Source of the DNA: Spirogloea muscicola
Taxonomy: Eukaryota > Streptophyta > Zygnematophyceae > Spirogloeales > Spirogloeaceae
DNA: 37,141 nt
Reading direction: 5' to 3'
Assembly: GCA_009602725.1 (NCBI GenBank)
Contig: WELB01000056.1
Span: forward strand, 633,558-670,698
In this document: positions 10,907-23,067 of the stretch, piece after piece
Position numbering within the stretch: the stretch's first letter is position 1
How the letters are laid out: each line of letters starts with the position of its first letter
Notes under the pieces: model-generated
Told to the model about the DNA's origin: nothing
The model's input: only the letters and a program-made list of their open reading frames with translations
Databases searched by the model: none
Position numbers and translations under genes: made by a program

Positions 10907-11106
10907 ATGGCCGCTGCTGTGCACTCGACGGCGGCGGCCGACGCGCTGCCCCGCGCCGCCGCCGCCACCACGGTGCTCTCCGCTACCCGCGGCATCAGTG
11001 CCAGTGCCGCCGTTTGCCGCGCTTCAGGCAATGGCGGCCATCACAATGGCGGCTCCGGCATGCTCGGCTGGCACTTCAAACCCTAACCTTAACCCCTAAA
11101 ACCTAG
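10907..11106 (+). other. Possible upstream targeting exon and first intron of the ArgRS gene
   Basis: From ATG 10907 an open frame reads MAAAVHSTAAADALPR, TVLSATRGISASAA and so on: rich in Ala, Ser, Thr and Arg and poor in acid, as transit peptides are. It closes at TAA 11084-11086. A donor GTTTGC at 11012 and an acceptor CCTAG ending at 11106 would remove a 95-base intron. That joins the peptide in phase to CGA GCC ATC ATG, where ATG is the normal start at 11116. CTAAC and TTAAC between them would serve as branch points. This would let one gene make a cytosolic and an organellar enzyme. It is an inference from sequence alone. Confidence 0.4.
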
Positions 11107-11115
11107 CGAGCCATC

Positions 11116-14100
11116 ATGCAGGCTCCTCCGGCAGGCGCGGGCAGCGTGCGGCAGCTCATTGCGGACCTGGCCGCCGAGTCCCTCAAGGCCACATTCCCGG
11201 ACCTGCCGGACGTGGAGCCCGCGGTGGCCGTCTGCGCCAACACCAACTTCGGGGACTACCAGATGTGAGCCTCGCCTGGCCGGCCGCTCGCTGCTTCACC
11301 CGCTCTTTGCTGATCGGTGGCTGCCGGTTAACCTCCCTGTGCGCCTCACATTGGTGCTGCCGCCGCAGCAACAATGCCATGGCCATCTTCTCGCGCATCC
11401 GGGGCAACTCTGGGGAGTACAGGAACCCCAACCTCGTCGGCCAGGTCCGCTGCACTTCTTGCCGGCCCCAGCGCTCTCACCTGCCGTGCTGTGCTGCGTC
11501 GGGCTCGCTGGCCATGGCCCACTCATGCTGCTTCTCGGTACGCAGGCGTTGCTGGCGAACTTGCCTGCCACCGAGATGGTGGCGAGGACCTCGATCGCCG
11601 GCCCTGGGTTCATCAACCTCGTCCTCAGCGACTCGTGGCTTGAGAAGGTCCGTCAGCGCCCGTGCACGCACACAGGTGCATGCACGACTGCTGCCATTGC
11701 CATCCACTGGAGGCTGTCCAGGCGGCTCTGTGGTGCTGACGCCACCGTGTGGTGCCCATGCGGCCAGCGGCTCATGGCCATGCTGCGCGAGGGCGTGGCG
11801 TCCTGGGCGCCCAAGCTGACGGTGAGCACGGCCGTGGTGGACTTCTCGGCTCCCAACATCGCCAAGGAGATGCACGTGGGCCACCTGCGGAGCACCATCA
11901 TCGGCGAGACGCTCGCTCGCTGCCTCGAGTACTGCGGCGTCCATGTCCTGCGCCGCAACCACGTCGGTGACTGGGGCACTCAGGTGGCGCCCCCCTCCCT
12001 ACGCCCCAAGCCTAGCCCTGAACTGCAGGCCTTGGGAAGCTCAGCGTGCCTCTGGCTGACTTGGCAGTGCACTAGCTTGCCTCCACCTCCGCTGCCGCTG
12101 CCACCAAGATCGAGGAGAGGCATTGACGCAGGCGACATTGACTGGGTATGATCGGGATTCGGTTGCAGTTTGGGATGTTGATCGAGTACCTCTTCGAGCA
12201 GTTTCCAGACTGGGACGAGGTCGGGAATCAGGCAATTGCAGACCTCCAGGTGAGGACTGCCCCGCTCTTTGCGAGCCTGCAAGCTTGTAGCCAAAGCTTG
12301 CAAAGTTACTGTGCTTTGGGAGCTCCCGGAGAGTCCAGGTTTGTCACTCATGTCAGAGGCCTGGCCAATTGCTGGCACGCAGGCATTCTACAAGGCTGCC
12401 AAGCTCAAGTTTGATGATGACGCCGACTTCAAGAAGCGGGCGCAGCTGGCTGTCGTCAAGCTGCAGGTATTGCTCCTCGCCTTGCAGCGGCAGTCCACAT
12501 CCTTCAGAGGTGACGTTCGCGATCATGACTATACCAGAGTGGCATTGGACACGTTGCTGCTGCAGGGTGGCGAGCCTCAGTACAGGGCAGCGTGGGAGAA
12601 AATCTGCGAAGTCAGCAGGAATGAGTTTCAGCAGGTTTACGCCCGACTGCACGTCACGATTGAGGAGAAGGTTGGGCCAGTCCACCCGGCTTCGTCTACC
12701 CCTGCGTGTTATGCATCATTCACGCAGCATTCGCACAAAGCCTCCAGAATCGCATAGGCTTTTTCCAAGCTGTGCGTGATTAGCACTTATAAAGCTGTTG
12801 CTTTGGCCAGCGGCCGAAGAAAGGCGTGAAGGATGATACAGTCAAGGTTGACGGGAAACTTTGCCAATTTGATGCTGAGGGGGGGCCATGGCATTCACCA
12901 TCTGGTGCTTCGCACTTGCTGCACTCTATTGCAGGGGGAGAGCTTCTACAACCCGTACATCCCAGACGTGCTCAAGGAGCTGACAGACAAGGGCCTGGTA
13001 GAAGAGAGTAAGGGCGCGCAGGTCATTATGTTACCAGGCCAGGAGGTTCCGCTCATTGTCCAAAAGAGCGACGGCGGCTTCAACTACGCGAGCACAGACA
13101 TGACTGCTCTCTGGTGAGCCATTCCATCCTGCGTTTGGCCTCCCTGTACCGGCTTCAAGGTCTTCCGAGCAAGCCCAGATGCAGACCTCGAGCCGGCACA
13201 AGTGAAGGGAGGAGTTTGGTAGTATTGGATCATCTAGAAGCAGAACTCTGAGAAATGCATGAACATTGCAGAGCAGAGAGATTGTTGAAGACGTATTCGC
13301 TCAAATGTTTGTGTTGTTGGACAAGCTCTCTCTGACGCAGGTACCGGATCTTTGTGGAGAAGGGCCAGTGGCTGGTATACGTGACGGATGTGGGCCAGTG
13401 GGACCATTTCAAGAAGGTGTTTGAGGTACTCTGCACGGCATCTTGTCTTGCTGTTGCTGTTTAGCTGTTTCTATGATGACATGTGACTGGGTATCCCTTC
13501 ATGTGCTGTCATGTTCCGTGTTTCATGAAGTCATGGTTGTGCCGATATGGCAGGCAGGGAGGATGGCGGGCTGGCTCAAGGAGGGCCGGCCATTCCCAAA
13601 GGTCAGCCACGCCGGATTCGGGCTTGTGCTTGGCACCGACGGCAAGCGTTTCCGGACGCGGAGCACAGAGGTGGTGAAGCTTGTGGATTTGCTGGACGAG
13701 GCCAAGCTGCGCGCCAAGCAGGAGCTGGAGGCTCGCATCACTGAGAGGGGTGAGCAGAGGAGCCCAGGCAGACTCCTCCAGCACCATCAGCAAGAGTGCC
13801 ATGGCGCATTCCCTGTGCATTCTGGGTGGCCAAGTCTGATGTTGTTGGAGGTCCCTCGCAACCGATGGCAGGAATGGAGGGATGGTCACCCGAGGACGTG
13901 GAGCATGCAGCTGAAGCCCTCGGTTACGGTGCTGTCAAGTAGGTATACTAACCAGGTAGAGGTCATGTGCAACCTGTCAGAAGAGGAGTTTTCCGAGGTT
14001 GTTCCGAGGTTGCTACAGAGATGCAGAGGTGGCCTGCGGACAGGATGCCTCCCTCTCTCACTTGGATCAGCTTCACCACATGAGCAACATCTTGGATAGC

Positions 14101-15724
14101 TCAATAACCGGCGTCGACTGAAGCATCTCTATGGTGGGTTGCAGGTATGCTGACTTGAAGAACAACAGGATGACCAACTACACGTTCGACTTTGACAAGA
14201 TGCTGGACATGAAGGTCCGGAAGCTTGATCACTTGGGCCAGTGCTGGCATGGCCACGAGTGGGTGTGCCAGTGGGTGCTTGCTTGAATAGCCAATGCTGT
14301 GCTGCTGCTGTTGCTTCTGTGCAAAGAAGTGCCTGATGTTAGTATGTACATTGTCTTTGCAGGGAAACACGGCAGTGTATCTGCTTTATGCGCATGCCCG
14401 CATCTGCTCTATCATTCGAAGGTCTGACAAGGATGTTGAGGAGCTGAAGAAGGTACCCAGCATCCCGAACTGCAGATGTCATGCTGCAGTTCAATCATCT
14501 GGTCTGTATGATGGGCACTTATGAGCAAGTGAATGATGAGCACATATGAGCTACTGATGTGGAGGAGGTCTGATGAACGCGCTTGTGTCAATTCCAGACC
14601 CATACCCTTGCTCTCGTTCACCCGAGTGAACGGCAGCTTGCAATTGACCTTGTTCGCTTCTCCGAGGTAGCCTCATCGCCCACTTTCTATACTGAAAATT
14701 CCTACTGAGAAGGCAAATCAGCCCCTTCTGAAACAAGATTCTGGGTTGAGATTTAGAAGGTTATGTAACAGGCCGCGCCTTGGCTGCTGCCTCCGGCTTC
14801 CATCAGGGCGACGTTTATCCGCCTGCTAGTTACTCTGACTTGCACTTAACTAACTTGAAATTACTGAGTGCCCCCTTGCTGCCGTTTTAGCAATCAGTAT
14901 CTTGCTTTTTGCGCCACCAGGCCCCTTCAGACCTTGTCCGTTCTTTTGGGCTGGCCTCTCACAGCCACCAGTCAATTTGGAAGCGCTGTTCTATGTAACA
15001 GTGGCCTGAGAACGACCCCTGTCTCTTACTCCTGCCTAGTGACTGGAGGTCGGTTCTAATATTTTGTCAGTACAATTGCCAGATTGTGGAGTCGACTCTG
15101 GCGGAGCTGCTCCCCAACACTCTGTGCGAGTACCTGTATAACCTGGCGGATCGCTTCACGTCGTTTTACACAAATTGTCAGGTCAGACAGGCCGTGTTTT
15201 GGTGATGGCCACTGAGCCAGATAGCAGGTCATGTGCCAAATACCAGTGTCTACTGTCGCTTGCCATTGGTGCATGGTGCTCTTGTCAATGTCATATCAGG
15301 TCATGAGGTTACTGCCATTATCTTGTTGGCAGGAGCTCCAAATGATGTTGTATATTCTGGTCTGCATTTGCCTTGTTGGATCCACCACAATTGGCCTCAG
15401 TGTCGTATGTGAGTGGGCTTGAATGGGGGCATAGAGTTAGTAGCCGCCCAGACACAGATGGTTCGCTCACCATGCTCTCCTTCTGCGGAGGTTCGGCACA
15501 TGAGTACTGGAGACATGGTAGTCACACTATGTTGATGTATTTAGGTCTTCAAGTATATCTGATGACAATCTGCTCTTCTTCAAATGGATGGGTGCGTGCG
15601 TCATTGCGTGCAGGTTGTTGGTGATGACAGCGAAGAGAGCAGGCTCTTGCTCTGTGAAAGCACTGCCACCATCATGAGGCAGTGCTTCTATCTTTTAGGC
15701 ATAATGCCTCTTTATCGCCTCTGA
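11116..15724 (+). CDS. RARS: Arginyl-tRNA synthetase, 16 exons
   Basis: Class I enzyme that charges tRNA-Arg. Exons are 11116-11264, 11369-11444, 11546-11647, 11768-11983, 12169-12249, 12383-12466, 12566-12670, 12935-13113, 13341-13425, 13554-13749, 13872-13938, 14145-14214, 14363-14452, 14598-14666, 15083-15181 and 15614-15724. All junctions are in phase and give about 592 residues, the usual length for the plant cytosolic enzyme. The N-terminal tRNA-binding domain has [15 protein letters not shown]. The HIGH motif is HVGH at 145-148 within [37 protein letters not shown] and the KMSKS-equivalent loop KRFRTRST (390-397) follow. The anticodon-binding domain ends in [17 protein letters not shown] and [13 protein letters not shown] with TGA. 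The intron 14667-15082 contains a retroelement tail. Confidence 0.95.
14771..14991 (+). mobile_element. Retrotransposon 3' end (subfamily B) inside an ArgRS intron, with target-site duplication
   Basis: A 221-base copy starts at GGCCGCGCCTTGGCTGC, within the last part of the element ORF, and ends at GCGCTGTTC. It is flanked by TATGTAACA at 14762-14770 and again at 14992-15000, a 9-bp target-site duplication that fixes both ends. The UTR has GGGCTGGCC/CACAGCC in the hairpin position. It lies sense to the host gene, in intron 14667-15082, and leaves the exons intact. Confidence 0.9.
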
Positions 15725-16786
15725 TGAGGCGCCACATGGTGATTCGCAAATGGAGACAGGGCTATACAAGTGCTTTAAGAAGAGCAGAAAGGACAGGGAA
15801 CCGCTCTGTGTTCCGGTAGGCTGGTCCGAGCGCGCCTGTCCAAGCCTGGCATTACCAAATGCGCTGATGAGAATGGGTTTGCACCGTAGGGAGCCTGACA
15901 ATCTGTGTGCATGAGCTGGCTGTGGGAGCAGAGAGTTGCCAGGTGAATTGTGCACTTGTGCACTTGCACTGTGCTTAATTTCAGGGCTACATCTTATTGC
16001 TTGCAAATTTGCAAGTGTTCAATCGATACCTGAGTACTCACTTCCTGCAGACGTGAAATCCTTGTTGCCACTGGTGTCTCTGTACAACAAGCCTGTCTGA
16101 GCCATGTGCCAATCCTCTCAAGCATAACCAGGAGGTTCCATCAGGAGATTCCTTGTTACGAAAGCATTCTGACCACATGCATGCACATCTCTTCTACTGC
16201 AACAGAGACTTGTACGACCTAGCCATTATTAAGCATTGGCACTGAGACAGGTTCGCCTTTGTTACTTTGGTGCCAGCTTGTATGAGCCCAACCAATCGGC
16301 TGTCTGCTTGTCTGCATGTCTGACAGATAAACTGGTTGTATGGAGAGAGGCATGCTACCAAATGACATTACACGGGAAGCTGCAAATTGTGGAGCATCAA
16401 ACACCATCTGGAAGTGGCAGATGAGTTGAGACTTATATGAGTAATTGCCTGCTCAGTGAGGGCGGCACAGCAGTCGTCCCAAATTGTCGGCAGATGGTAT
16501 GGTTCCTAACAAAAGGCCAGCAGGCCTTGTTCCTAGGCACAAGAGGACTTCTTCAGCTTAGTTGCAGCAGGCAAGTTGTTCCTACTGACTAAGGTAGACC
16601 TTCTCGCCAGTCTGAACATCTTCTTCCTCAGGTATAGTATCACAAGCAGGGTACCAGAAAGAGGACATGCTCTGGCCCTTCCTATCTCACAGAAGCGCAG
16701 GACCTGCACTGACTGAGAATCTTTGAAGGGTTCTCTGGAGCAATTGGCAACTGTCATAGTCTATTACACTTTACACCGGTGAATAC
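15725..16786. other. Convergent intergenic region without visible genes
   Basis: The region lies between the 3' ends of ArgRS and the CBS-pair gene. Base composition is ordinary. I see no exon with family similarity, no repeat shared with the rest of the window and no structured RNA. Confidence 0.5.
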
Positions 16787-18382
16787 TTAGGCGTTCTCTT
16801 CCAATGCTGTGAAAATGTCCGTGCGAGTCACCATGCCTGCGAAAGTGCGGACAGCAGTGCTCTCATCAGAACAAGCAAATGAGATCAAAAACCTGAAAAA
16901 ATGCTACATCTCTATGGCACATGAGAGTCCACTACAAGCCCTCTAATCACTGTGCTAGTGCTGTCAGGCACCTGTGACTGGCCACAAATAACAAGCAGTG
17001 ACCTCATAGACATATAATGGTGATCATGAGCATATGCTGGATAGATATATGTCCTTACAGTAGTGACTCCGGAGCCCCTGGGCAGTTTTGCGAAGACAGA
17101 GTCATGTTTACTGGGTCAAAATAATATCTTACCAACGAGCTTATTGGATTCGTTGGTGACGGGAATGCGGTGGACCTTGTTCTTGAGCATCAAGATAGCG
17201 GCCTCTGCAGTCACGACAATAGGAGGTTCAGAATGAGCACATACAAAAGGGCCATGGCTAATTTGACAAATTTGACAGTTTGACACATTCAAGTACCCCG
17301 AGTCACGCCTTTCGTGGCTTACTATAGTGAATAGACAATGTCCAGGTTGAGCCATTGGTTTGCATGTGCAGTTTGGACAGTGGTCAAGTACGCAAGATAT
17401 CGCAAGCCGTCAGACCTTGACACCTCCAGCATTGCAAGAGGTTCAGTGCAATGCTCACCCAAAATGGTCTGGTTACTGTCCACCGTAATTGCAGGGGTAG
17501 ACATGATCTCGGACACTTTTGTGGTTGGCTGCGCACGAAGCACATATATTTCACTAAGTTGAGACCCGGCGAGGAGGTCAAGTGGCTACTAGCGGCCTTC
17601 ATGATGAGAGAATTACAAGTCATACACGTTAGTCATGCTGTGAACGGCACCAGCAGTGCATCTCAGGTATCTTGCATCTCCAGACCAAGACCGTGGACCG
17701 GGTCAATCTACCAGCAGACCTCCAGCAGCCAAATGGAGGCCAGCAGGAGGCACTTGCAGCAATGTCGCAGTCTGGGGCCGAGGGCCGCCACGAGGCCGGG
17801 GAATGCGGACCTGAGACGAAGCCTTGTCCTTCTTGGAGATGACGCCGACCACGTTGAGGTCCTTGTCAACGACCGGCAGCCCGGAGATGGTCTCAAAGTG
17901 GTGCTCCACCTCCTCGACGGTGGACTCCGGCGTGGCGGTCCACACCTTGGTCTTCATGACCTCGGCGATGAGCCTGGACGGCTGGGCCTGCAGCGTGAGC
18001 CCCAGCAGCGAACCAGGTTTCAGGCTGCTGCCAAGCGCTGACCCACAGCTCATGACAATGCTCAATGGACGGAACGGGGGCTGCTGGCAAGCTGGCGATG
18101 GCGGCGGGCTGAGAAGGCGGTGGGTGTGGTGTGGTGAGGCGCAGAGCTGACCTCGTCCTTGAAGAGCATGGGCTCGTAGTGCGCGGACAGGTCCTCGTAG
18201 TTGAGCAGCGAGAAGCTCTCGGGCCACTCGCCGTGCGGCAGGATGCCGTGCTCCGAGCCGCGGCGGTCCTCGTCCGACATCACCACCGTCGCCTGCTCCT
18301 CGTCCTCCGCCGCGGCGCAGGGGAANCCGCGAAGGGCGGCGGGCCCGGCGGCGCAGGCAGTGGCGGCGGCGAGGGCGGCCAT
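16787..18382 (-). CDS. CBS-domain-pair protein, probably plastid (CBSX-like)
   Basis: Minus-strand exons 18152-18382, 17811-17987, 17459-17528, 17133-17204 and 16787-16836 join in phase to 199 residues with TAA. An Ala-rich N-terminus precedes HGEWPESFSLLNYEDLSAHY. Two CBS motifs follow: about residues 87-132 (VMKTKVWTATPEST, GLPVVDKDLNVVGVISKKD) and 141-195 (VSEIMSTPAITVDSNQTI, EAAILMLKNKVHRIPV, NKLVGMVTRTDIFTALE). A CBS pair forms a Bateman module that binds adenosine ligands; plant CBSX proteins of this size regulate plastid thioredoxins. That role is inferred here. The n at 18326 is the third base of a GGn codon, so residue 19 is Gly whatever the base. A retroelement sits 12 bases beyond the left target-site repeat, upstream of the ATG. 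Confidence 0.88.
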
Positions 18383-18403
18383 GGCGGCGGGGGCGCTGTG
18401 GGG

Positions 18404-18614
18404 GGGGACCTACTTCCAGGACCCTAGCCTCTCTGATTTGCGGCTGCTTAGCAGGGGTTACTGAGTGGTTTGTAGCTGCTTTCTTTCTTTGTGTGCTTTG
18501 GTTCCTTAGCGCTTCCTCTGGCTTCCTCTGGCCCCCTTCTCGTTCTTTGTTCATTCTTTTTTGGGCTGGCTTTGCCAGCCCCTCTTCTCAATGGGCGAGC
18601 ACCTTCTCCTTTCT
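18404..18614 (+). mobile_element. Retrotransposon 3' end (subfamily A) in the 5' flank of the CBS gene, with target-site duplication
   Basis: The copy encodes only the last residues (DLRLLSRGY, TGA) plus the 3' UTR with stem GGGCTGG (18563-18569) / CCAGCCC (18575-18581) and the tip CTCAATGGGCGAGCACC. GCTGTGGGG occurs at 18395-18403 and at 18615-18623, a 9-bp target-site duplication. The left repeat starts 13 bases from the CBS start codon, so the insertion lies in its 5' UTR or core promoter, antisense to it. Confidence 0.85.
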
Positions 18615-18623
18615 GCTGTGGGG

Positions 18624-19376
18624 CTCTGGGAGGACGAGCCAGCTGCCCGGCCGCGAGTGACTGTCCGCGGGGGGCTGCACCGTCAAATGTTATGCCGCGT
18701 GATTTCGGGGGCTCCTGGAAACAGCCCACCTTCTGCGCCCGCTTCACTCGGAGTTGCAACACCGATTCGGCCAGGAGCGGGCCGGCGCCCCGGAAACTCT
18801 AGGATTCGCCCGCGGGGCTGACTCACCCGCCCGCCACGTGGAGTGCCGCTCCACACATGCCCGGACTGTGGCCCCCCGCGGCGGAGTTCTGCACCCTCTG
18901 CAGAGCCTCCGGAGGGACGCCTCAGAGAGCCCACCCCGAGTTGGCCATGCCCGGACTCTTCTGATCCGGCCTTTCGTCCGATCTGGAGTCTGCAATATAT
19001 CGTGACGACCCGGCAGGGGCTTGCTCGTGGCCCCGGCGTGGCGGCGGCGGCGGCGGCGTGCGCCGAGCGCCGCGTCGCCATCCGAGGTCGGCGCCGCAGC
19101 GGCGGCGAGCTGCCCCGCCTCTGCGGCTGGAGGAGCACCGCGAGAGAGGCTTGAGATCGTCAGGGGGCCGCAGCCGAGCCTGCAGGCCAGTGCTGTGGTC
19201 GCTGCGAGCCGTGCGCCAGCGCTGGGGGACGGCCGCCCTGCGCCTTGCGGCGGCGTCGATGCCAGGCGCACGGTCACTCTGCCCTTCGCCGGTGTCTCGC
19301 TGCAGCTGTGAGGTCACGGGTGTGGCTGTTGCTGCTCACCACTGAGCATAGGTAGCTGAGGCCGGCGCCGCCCTCC
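18624..19376. promoter_or_regulatory. GC-rich divergent region between CBS gene and RTF2
   Basis: No exon with recognisable similarity is visible on either strand; long open frames here follow from GC triplets. The motif CATGCCCGGACT recurs at about 18856 and 18946. The stretch from 19020 to 19376 is presumably RTF2 promoter and 5' UTR. Confidence 0.45.
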
Positions 19377-21417
19377 ATGGGGCTCGACGGCGGCACCATC
19401 ATCTCCCGCAGCGATGTCCTGCGCGGCGCCTCCTGGCGCGTCGCCAGCAGGTGCAGCGCAGCGCTCCTTGGCGCCTGCTCGGCTGCTGTGCAGCTCGCCC
19501 AAGTCGACGAGCATGCGGCAGTCTACGTTGCAGAGCTTACTTGCCCGCCGCCGAGCTCCTGCCAGCGGCGTGCAGTGCCGGTCGACGAGGGGCGGCCAGG
19601 TTGGCAGCGCCTACGTGGCTGCTGCGGAGAGGGCTTCGGCGGGGGACCAGGCGGCGGTGCACTGGAGCACGTGCGCGCTGACTGGGGAGCCGCTGGTCAT
19701 GCCTGTGGTTGCGTGTGGCCTTGGCAGATTGTAAGCGCGCGCGCCAGCATCTCCTGTGACTTTCACTGCGGAATACTGCGATTGTCGCATGTGGCACATG
19801 TGCTATCCTTGTGTTGAAATTGGCACAGATGGTCTGCTAATCTGTCGCCGAGGGCAGGTACAACCGCGAGAATGTGGTTCAGTACCTCCTGGCCAGGAGC
19901 GACGTCTTCGTCGATGACTCGGCCAAGGTTCGTGAGTGCAGCTTACCAGTGCCCGCCCTAGAAGGAGCTCCTGAGAGTCTATGGTGATAAGTCTTGTCTT
20001 GATTGCTTCCGCAATTTCGACAATCAGAGGGCTACGTAGCAATCTTCCCAGTGACGCTGACTTTGCCTCCGAACGTGTGTGGAGTACAGTGGAGGTATGC
20101 CAACCAGCAGCAGTACAAGGAGCGCTTCTCGCACCTCAGGTCCTTGAAGGTAGACTTTAGATTGTGTCTCCTTGGCCCCGCCGATACATAACGTAGGCTT
20201 TGATTACTGGTCCCTTGCTGGTCGTCCACTTTGCAGGCAGCCACTGAGTACTCTCTGTTACACAGTGCAGGATGTCTGGCTTGTACATCAGGATCCGCAG
20301 CTTGATGCTGGTGTACCTTTACAAGTAGCACAGATTGATGGCAGTGCCAGCTCTCCTTGCTCACAACCCAGCACGCTTAGAGCTGTCCCTATTTGGACAT
20401 GCCCCATCACTGGAGTCAAAGCCGGTGGCTTGCAGTCGTGAGCCCCGTCCTATGAACACGTGATCACCCGCACATGCCGGCAGCGAGAGTGTAGACTTCT
20501 TCTGGCCAGAAATCGCTCGGTCGGCGTTGGCAGCAGGGTGATGCTTCATGTGCACATTGTGAAAGTTCCATACTGTGGCATGCACAGGTTCTCGCTGCTC
20601 AGAAGGTGTGGCCACTGCTTCAGTTCTCGGGCGCTGCGTCAGGTGTGCTGCTGCCAACCAGACTTGCTTTTGGTACTGAGTCACGTAGCCTTTTCTGGTG
20701 GTTGTCGCAAGCAGCACCTCATGTAAGAAAATTGACTGATCAAGAGCCTCTCCTCAAGGGAGCACAATCATCCAGAAGATACATGTCACGTGTCACGGCC
20801 GTACTGGCCCCAAACAGACTTATCCCCCTTGTTACAGGTGAAGGACATGACGTGCTCAGCATGTGGTGTGGCCTATGTGCAAGAGGACATCATATCACTC
20901 AATAACAATGAGGAAGAGGTAACTACACTTTATCCAAAGGCTGTTGGCAATTGAGACGCCTGGCCTTTAAGCTGGGGAGTGCTTTGCCCGCCATTTGGAT
21001 CCAGTGCTCTGCTTGTAGTGCTGCAGGCTTTGTTGCTCTCATGCCGAGCCAAACGGAAAGTATAAGTGCCCATCCATGGAGCGCAGTGGAGATTCAAGGA
21101 CAATGTCAAAGTGTCGTTGTCATCAATACTCAGCTCTGTGTGCCTGTCATCACATTGTATGCAGGAGGCAGCGTTGATGACAGAGCTTCTCGCAAAACGG
21201 CGAAAGGACAGGAACTTCAAGGTGCTGATAGCCTGCTGCTGCATGCAGGCAGAGGCCTGTACTGATTGGCGATTACGAACTTTCAGGAGGACAGCCTGTC
21301 TTCCAAGTGCATACATTATAGCCTGCACAGAAAGTACTGTTGTCGTGCTCCAGGAGGTCTTGCTAAGTTGGACTCCACGTTCTGCAGGTAGCAAAGAAAA
21401 GAAGGTTGGATGAGTGA
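19377..21417 (+). CDS. RTF2: Replication termination factor 2 (RTF2), 9 exons
   Basis: Exons 19377-19450, 19608-19730, 19858-19927, 20114-20149, 20271-20437, 20588-20642, 20838-20918, 21165-21221 and 21388-21417 join in phase to 230 residues. The start MGLDGGTIISR matches the family hallmark MGxDGGTI. STCALTGEPL, VACGLGRLYNRENVVQYLL and FSHLRSLKDV follow. The RING-like part has CPITG (C145), CGHCFSSRAL (C164, H166, C167) and CSACG (C181, C184), then VQEDIISLN. The C-terminus AKRRKDRNFKVAKKRRLDE is basic and shorter than in animals. RTF2 acts at stalled replication forks in fission yeast and animals, and the plant homologue affects pre-mRNA splicing. The product should be nuclear. A TGA ends the last, 30-base exon. 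Confidence 0.9.
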
Positions 21418-22571
21418 AGAGCTCTCACTCTCAACCCGAATATATGGCAGTCTGCATCACCTACTCAAGCTGCGCTATACAGTAGTCGTCGCCCTGCTCA
21501 GGTACCGTGGGGGCGCTACAATATACATCACAATCACTGCACTTTGCAAGAATGTATAGCTGGCCCTTTCCATGGGCATAAGGTTGACCCTGGTTCCAAA
21601 ACTTGCAGGTGCCTCCTTCAGGCTCCAATGGTCAGCCCCCAGAAGAGGTGAATGCGCGTCACATCTTCACATCTGCCTTTCTGAAGCGCTGCCTTCAGGC
21701 TCAGCAGCATGGGCTGGCAGTCTGCCTTGAATACTGAGACGCAGGCTAAGCATTACGCTCTACACGTGGTAACTGCATGGTGCATGGATAAATTCATGGC
21801 CCAGTTATCCAGCAGCTCTGGTCAGGATAAGCAACCAACATGGAAGCCCATAATCACAAGCTGATGTGCTGTGCATCATGACCGCCACAGCAAGACATGA
21901 TCTAACATGGCCAAAAGCACGAAAATGTTACTCAGCCAATGGTCTGCTTGAGTGGCAGCTCATGTGTGCTATCATTGCAGTGTTGCCAGAGTCAGTCAGT
22001 TGTGAGAACCAGGGCTAGTGTTGAGAGAGCTTGAGCCTGCGGATGTCACAAACCTAGTGCACACAACATCTCGCTGGAGGCCGGCTTGGCCCCAGGCTTG
22101 GCTTTTTGCAATTTACGTAACAAATGGAGTGATGGAGCTAATGAGAAGGCCAGTGCATTCATTAGCACACTGAATACAAATTCCTAAGATTGTCAAAGCT
22201 TTCCCAATCCCCTTTTGGCCTTGAACAAGTCCGAAGGCCAGATCTGCTTCTGTGAGTATCTGCTGACAGACTCCAAGCTCGCAAACCAATGAAGGACCTG
22301 AGTGCCTGGGTCCGTTGCACCTGCCTCAAGCAGGATCCTCTGCCTGGGCATGCCTTGGCGTACCTGGGCGCTTTGCGCAAGCCCACTGCAGCATCAGCAT
22401 CCACACTTGAAAGGCAGCTGGCAGCTGGCCTGGCACGCGCTTCGTGACCACTCAAGACCTGACTGAAGGACATCTGAGGACCAACAGTACACATAGCAAC
22501 ACCGCAGAGCGGCCATGCTGCTGCATCGCCGAGGCACGAACCCCACAAGTCGAGCTGCATCCCTGGGTTGG
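21418..22571. other. Convergent intergenic region
   Basis: The region lies between the RTF2 stop and the read-through stop of the HPWEHV gene. If the small gene splices after 22698, its last short exon should lie in 22200-22570, but I could not fix it. I see no repeats or other genes. Confidence 0.4.
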
Positions 22572-23036
22572 TTACCAGAGTGCTGGAAATGGCCGCCCAG
22601 TGGGGCCCATGGCCAGCGGCGCGGCAAGGAGCTTGAGCAACGGGGGCCCGACAGCACAGCGGGGCTTGTGGGAATGGGAGAGGGAAGGGCGCAGGCCTTT
22701 GAAGCGGCGGCGGCTGTTGGCGGCCTTGTTGTCGTCGAGCATCTTCTGCAGGTCCGCCTGGGCGCGCTCCTCCCAGGCCACCAGCGCGTTGGCGGCGGCG
22801 GAGCCCACCACCATGCCCACGACGTGCTCCCACGGGTCTGCGCACAGCGAGCGCTCGCTGCCTCAAGGCTGCCCTCAGCGGCCGCCCCGCCGCGGCGTGG
22901 CCTAGGGAGGAGCTGCGGAGCGGAGCGGCGCACACTCACGGCGCATGAGCGGAAGTTTGCGCACGGCGTTGCTGTAGAGCTGCACGGCCAGGCCCAGCAC
23001 CGCGCCCGCGACCGTGGCGGTCGCCACCATGCTGCC

Positions 23037-23067
<31 letters not shown>

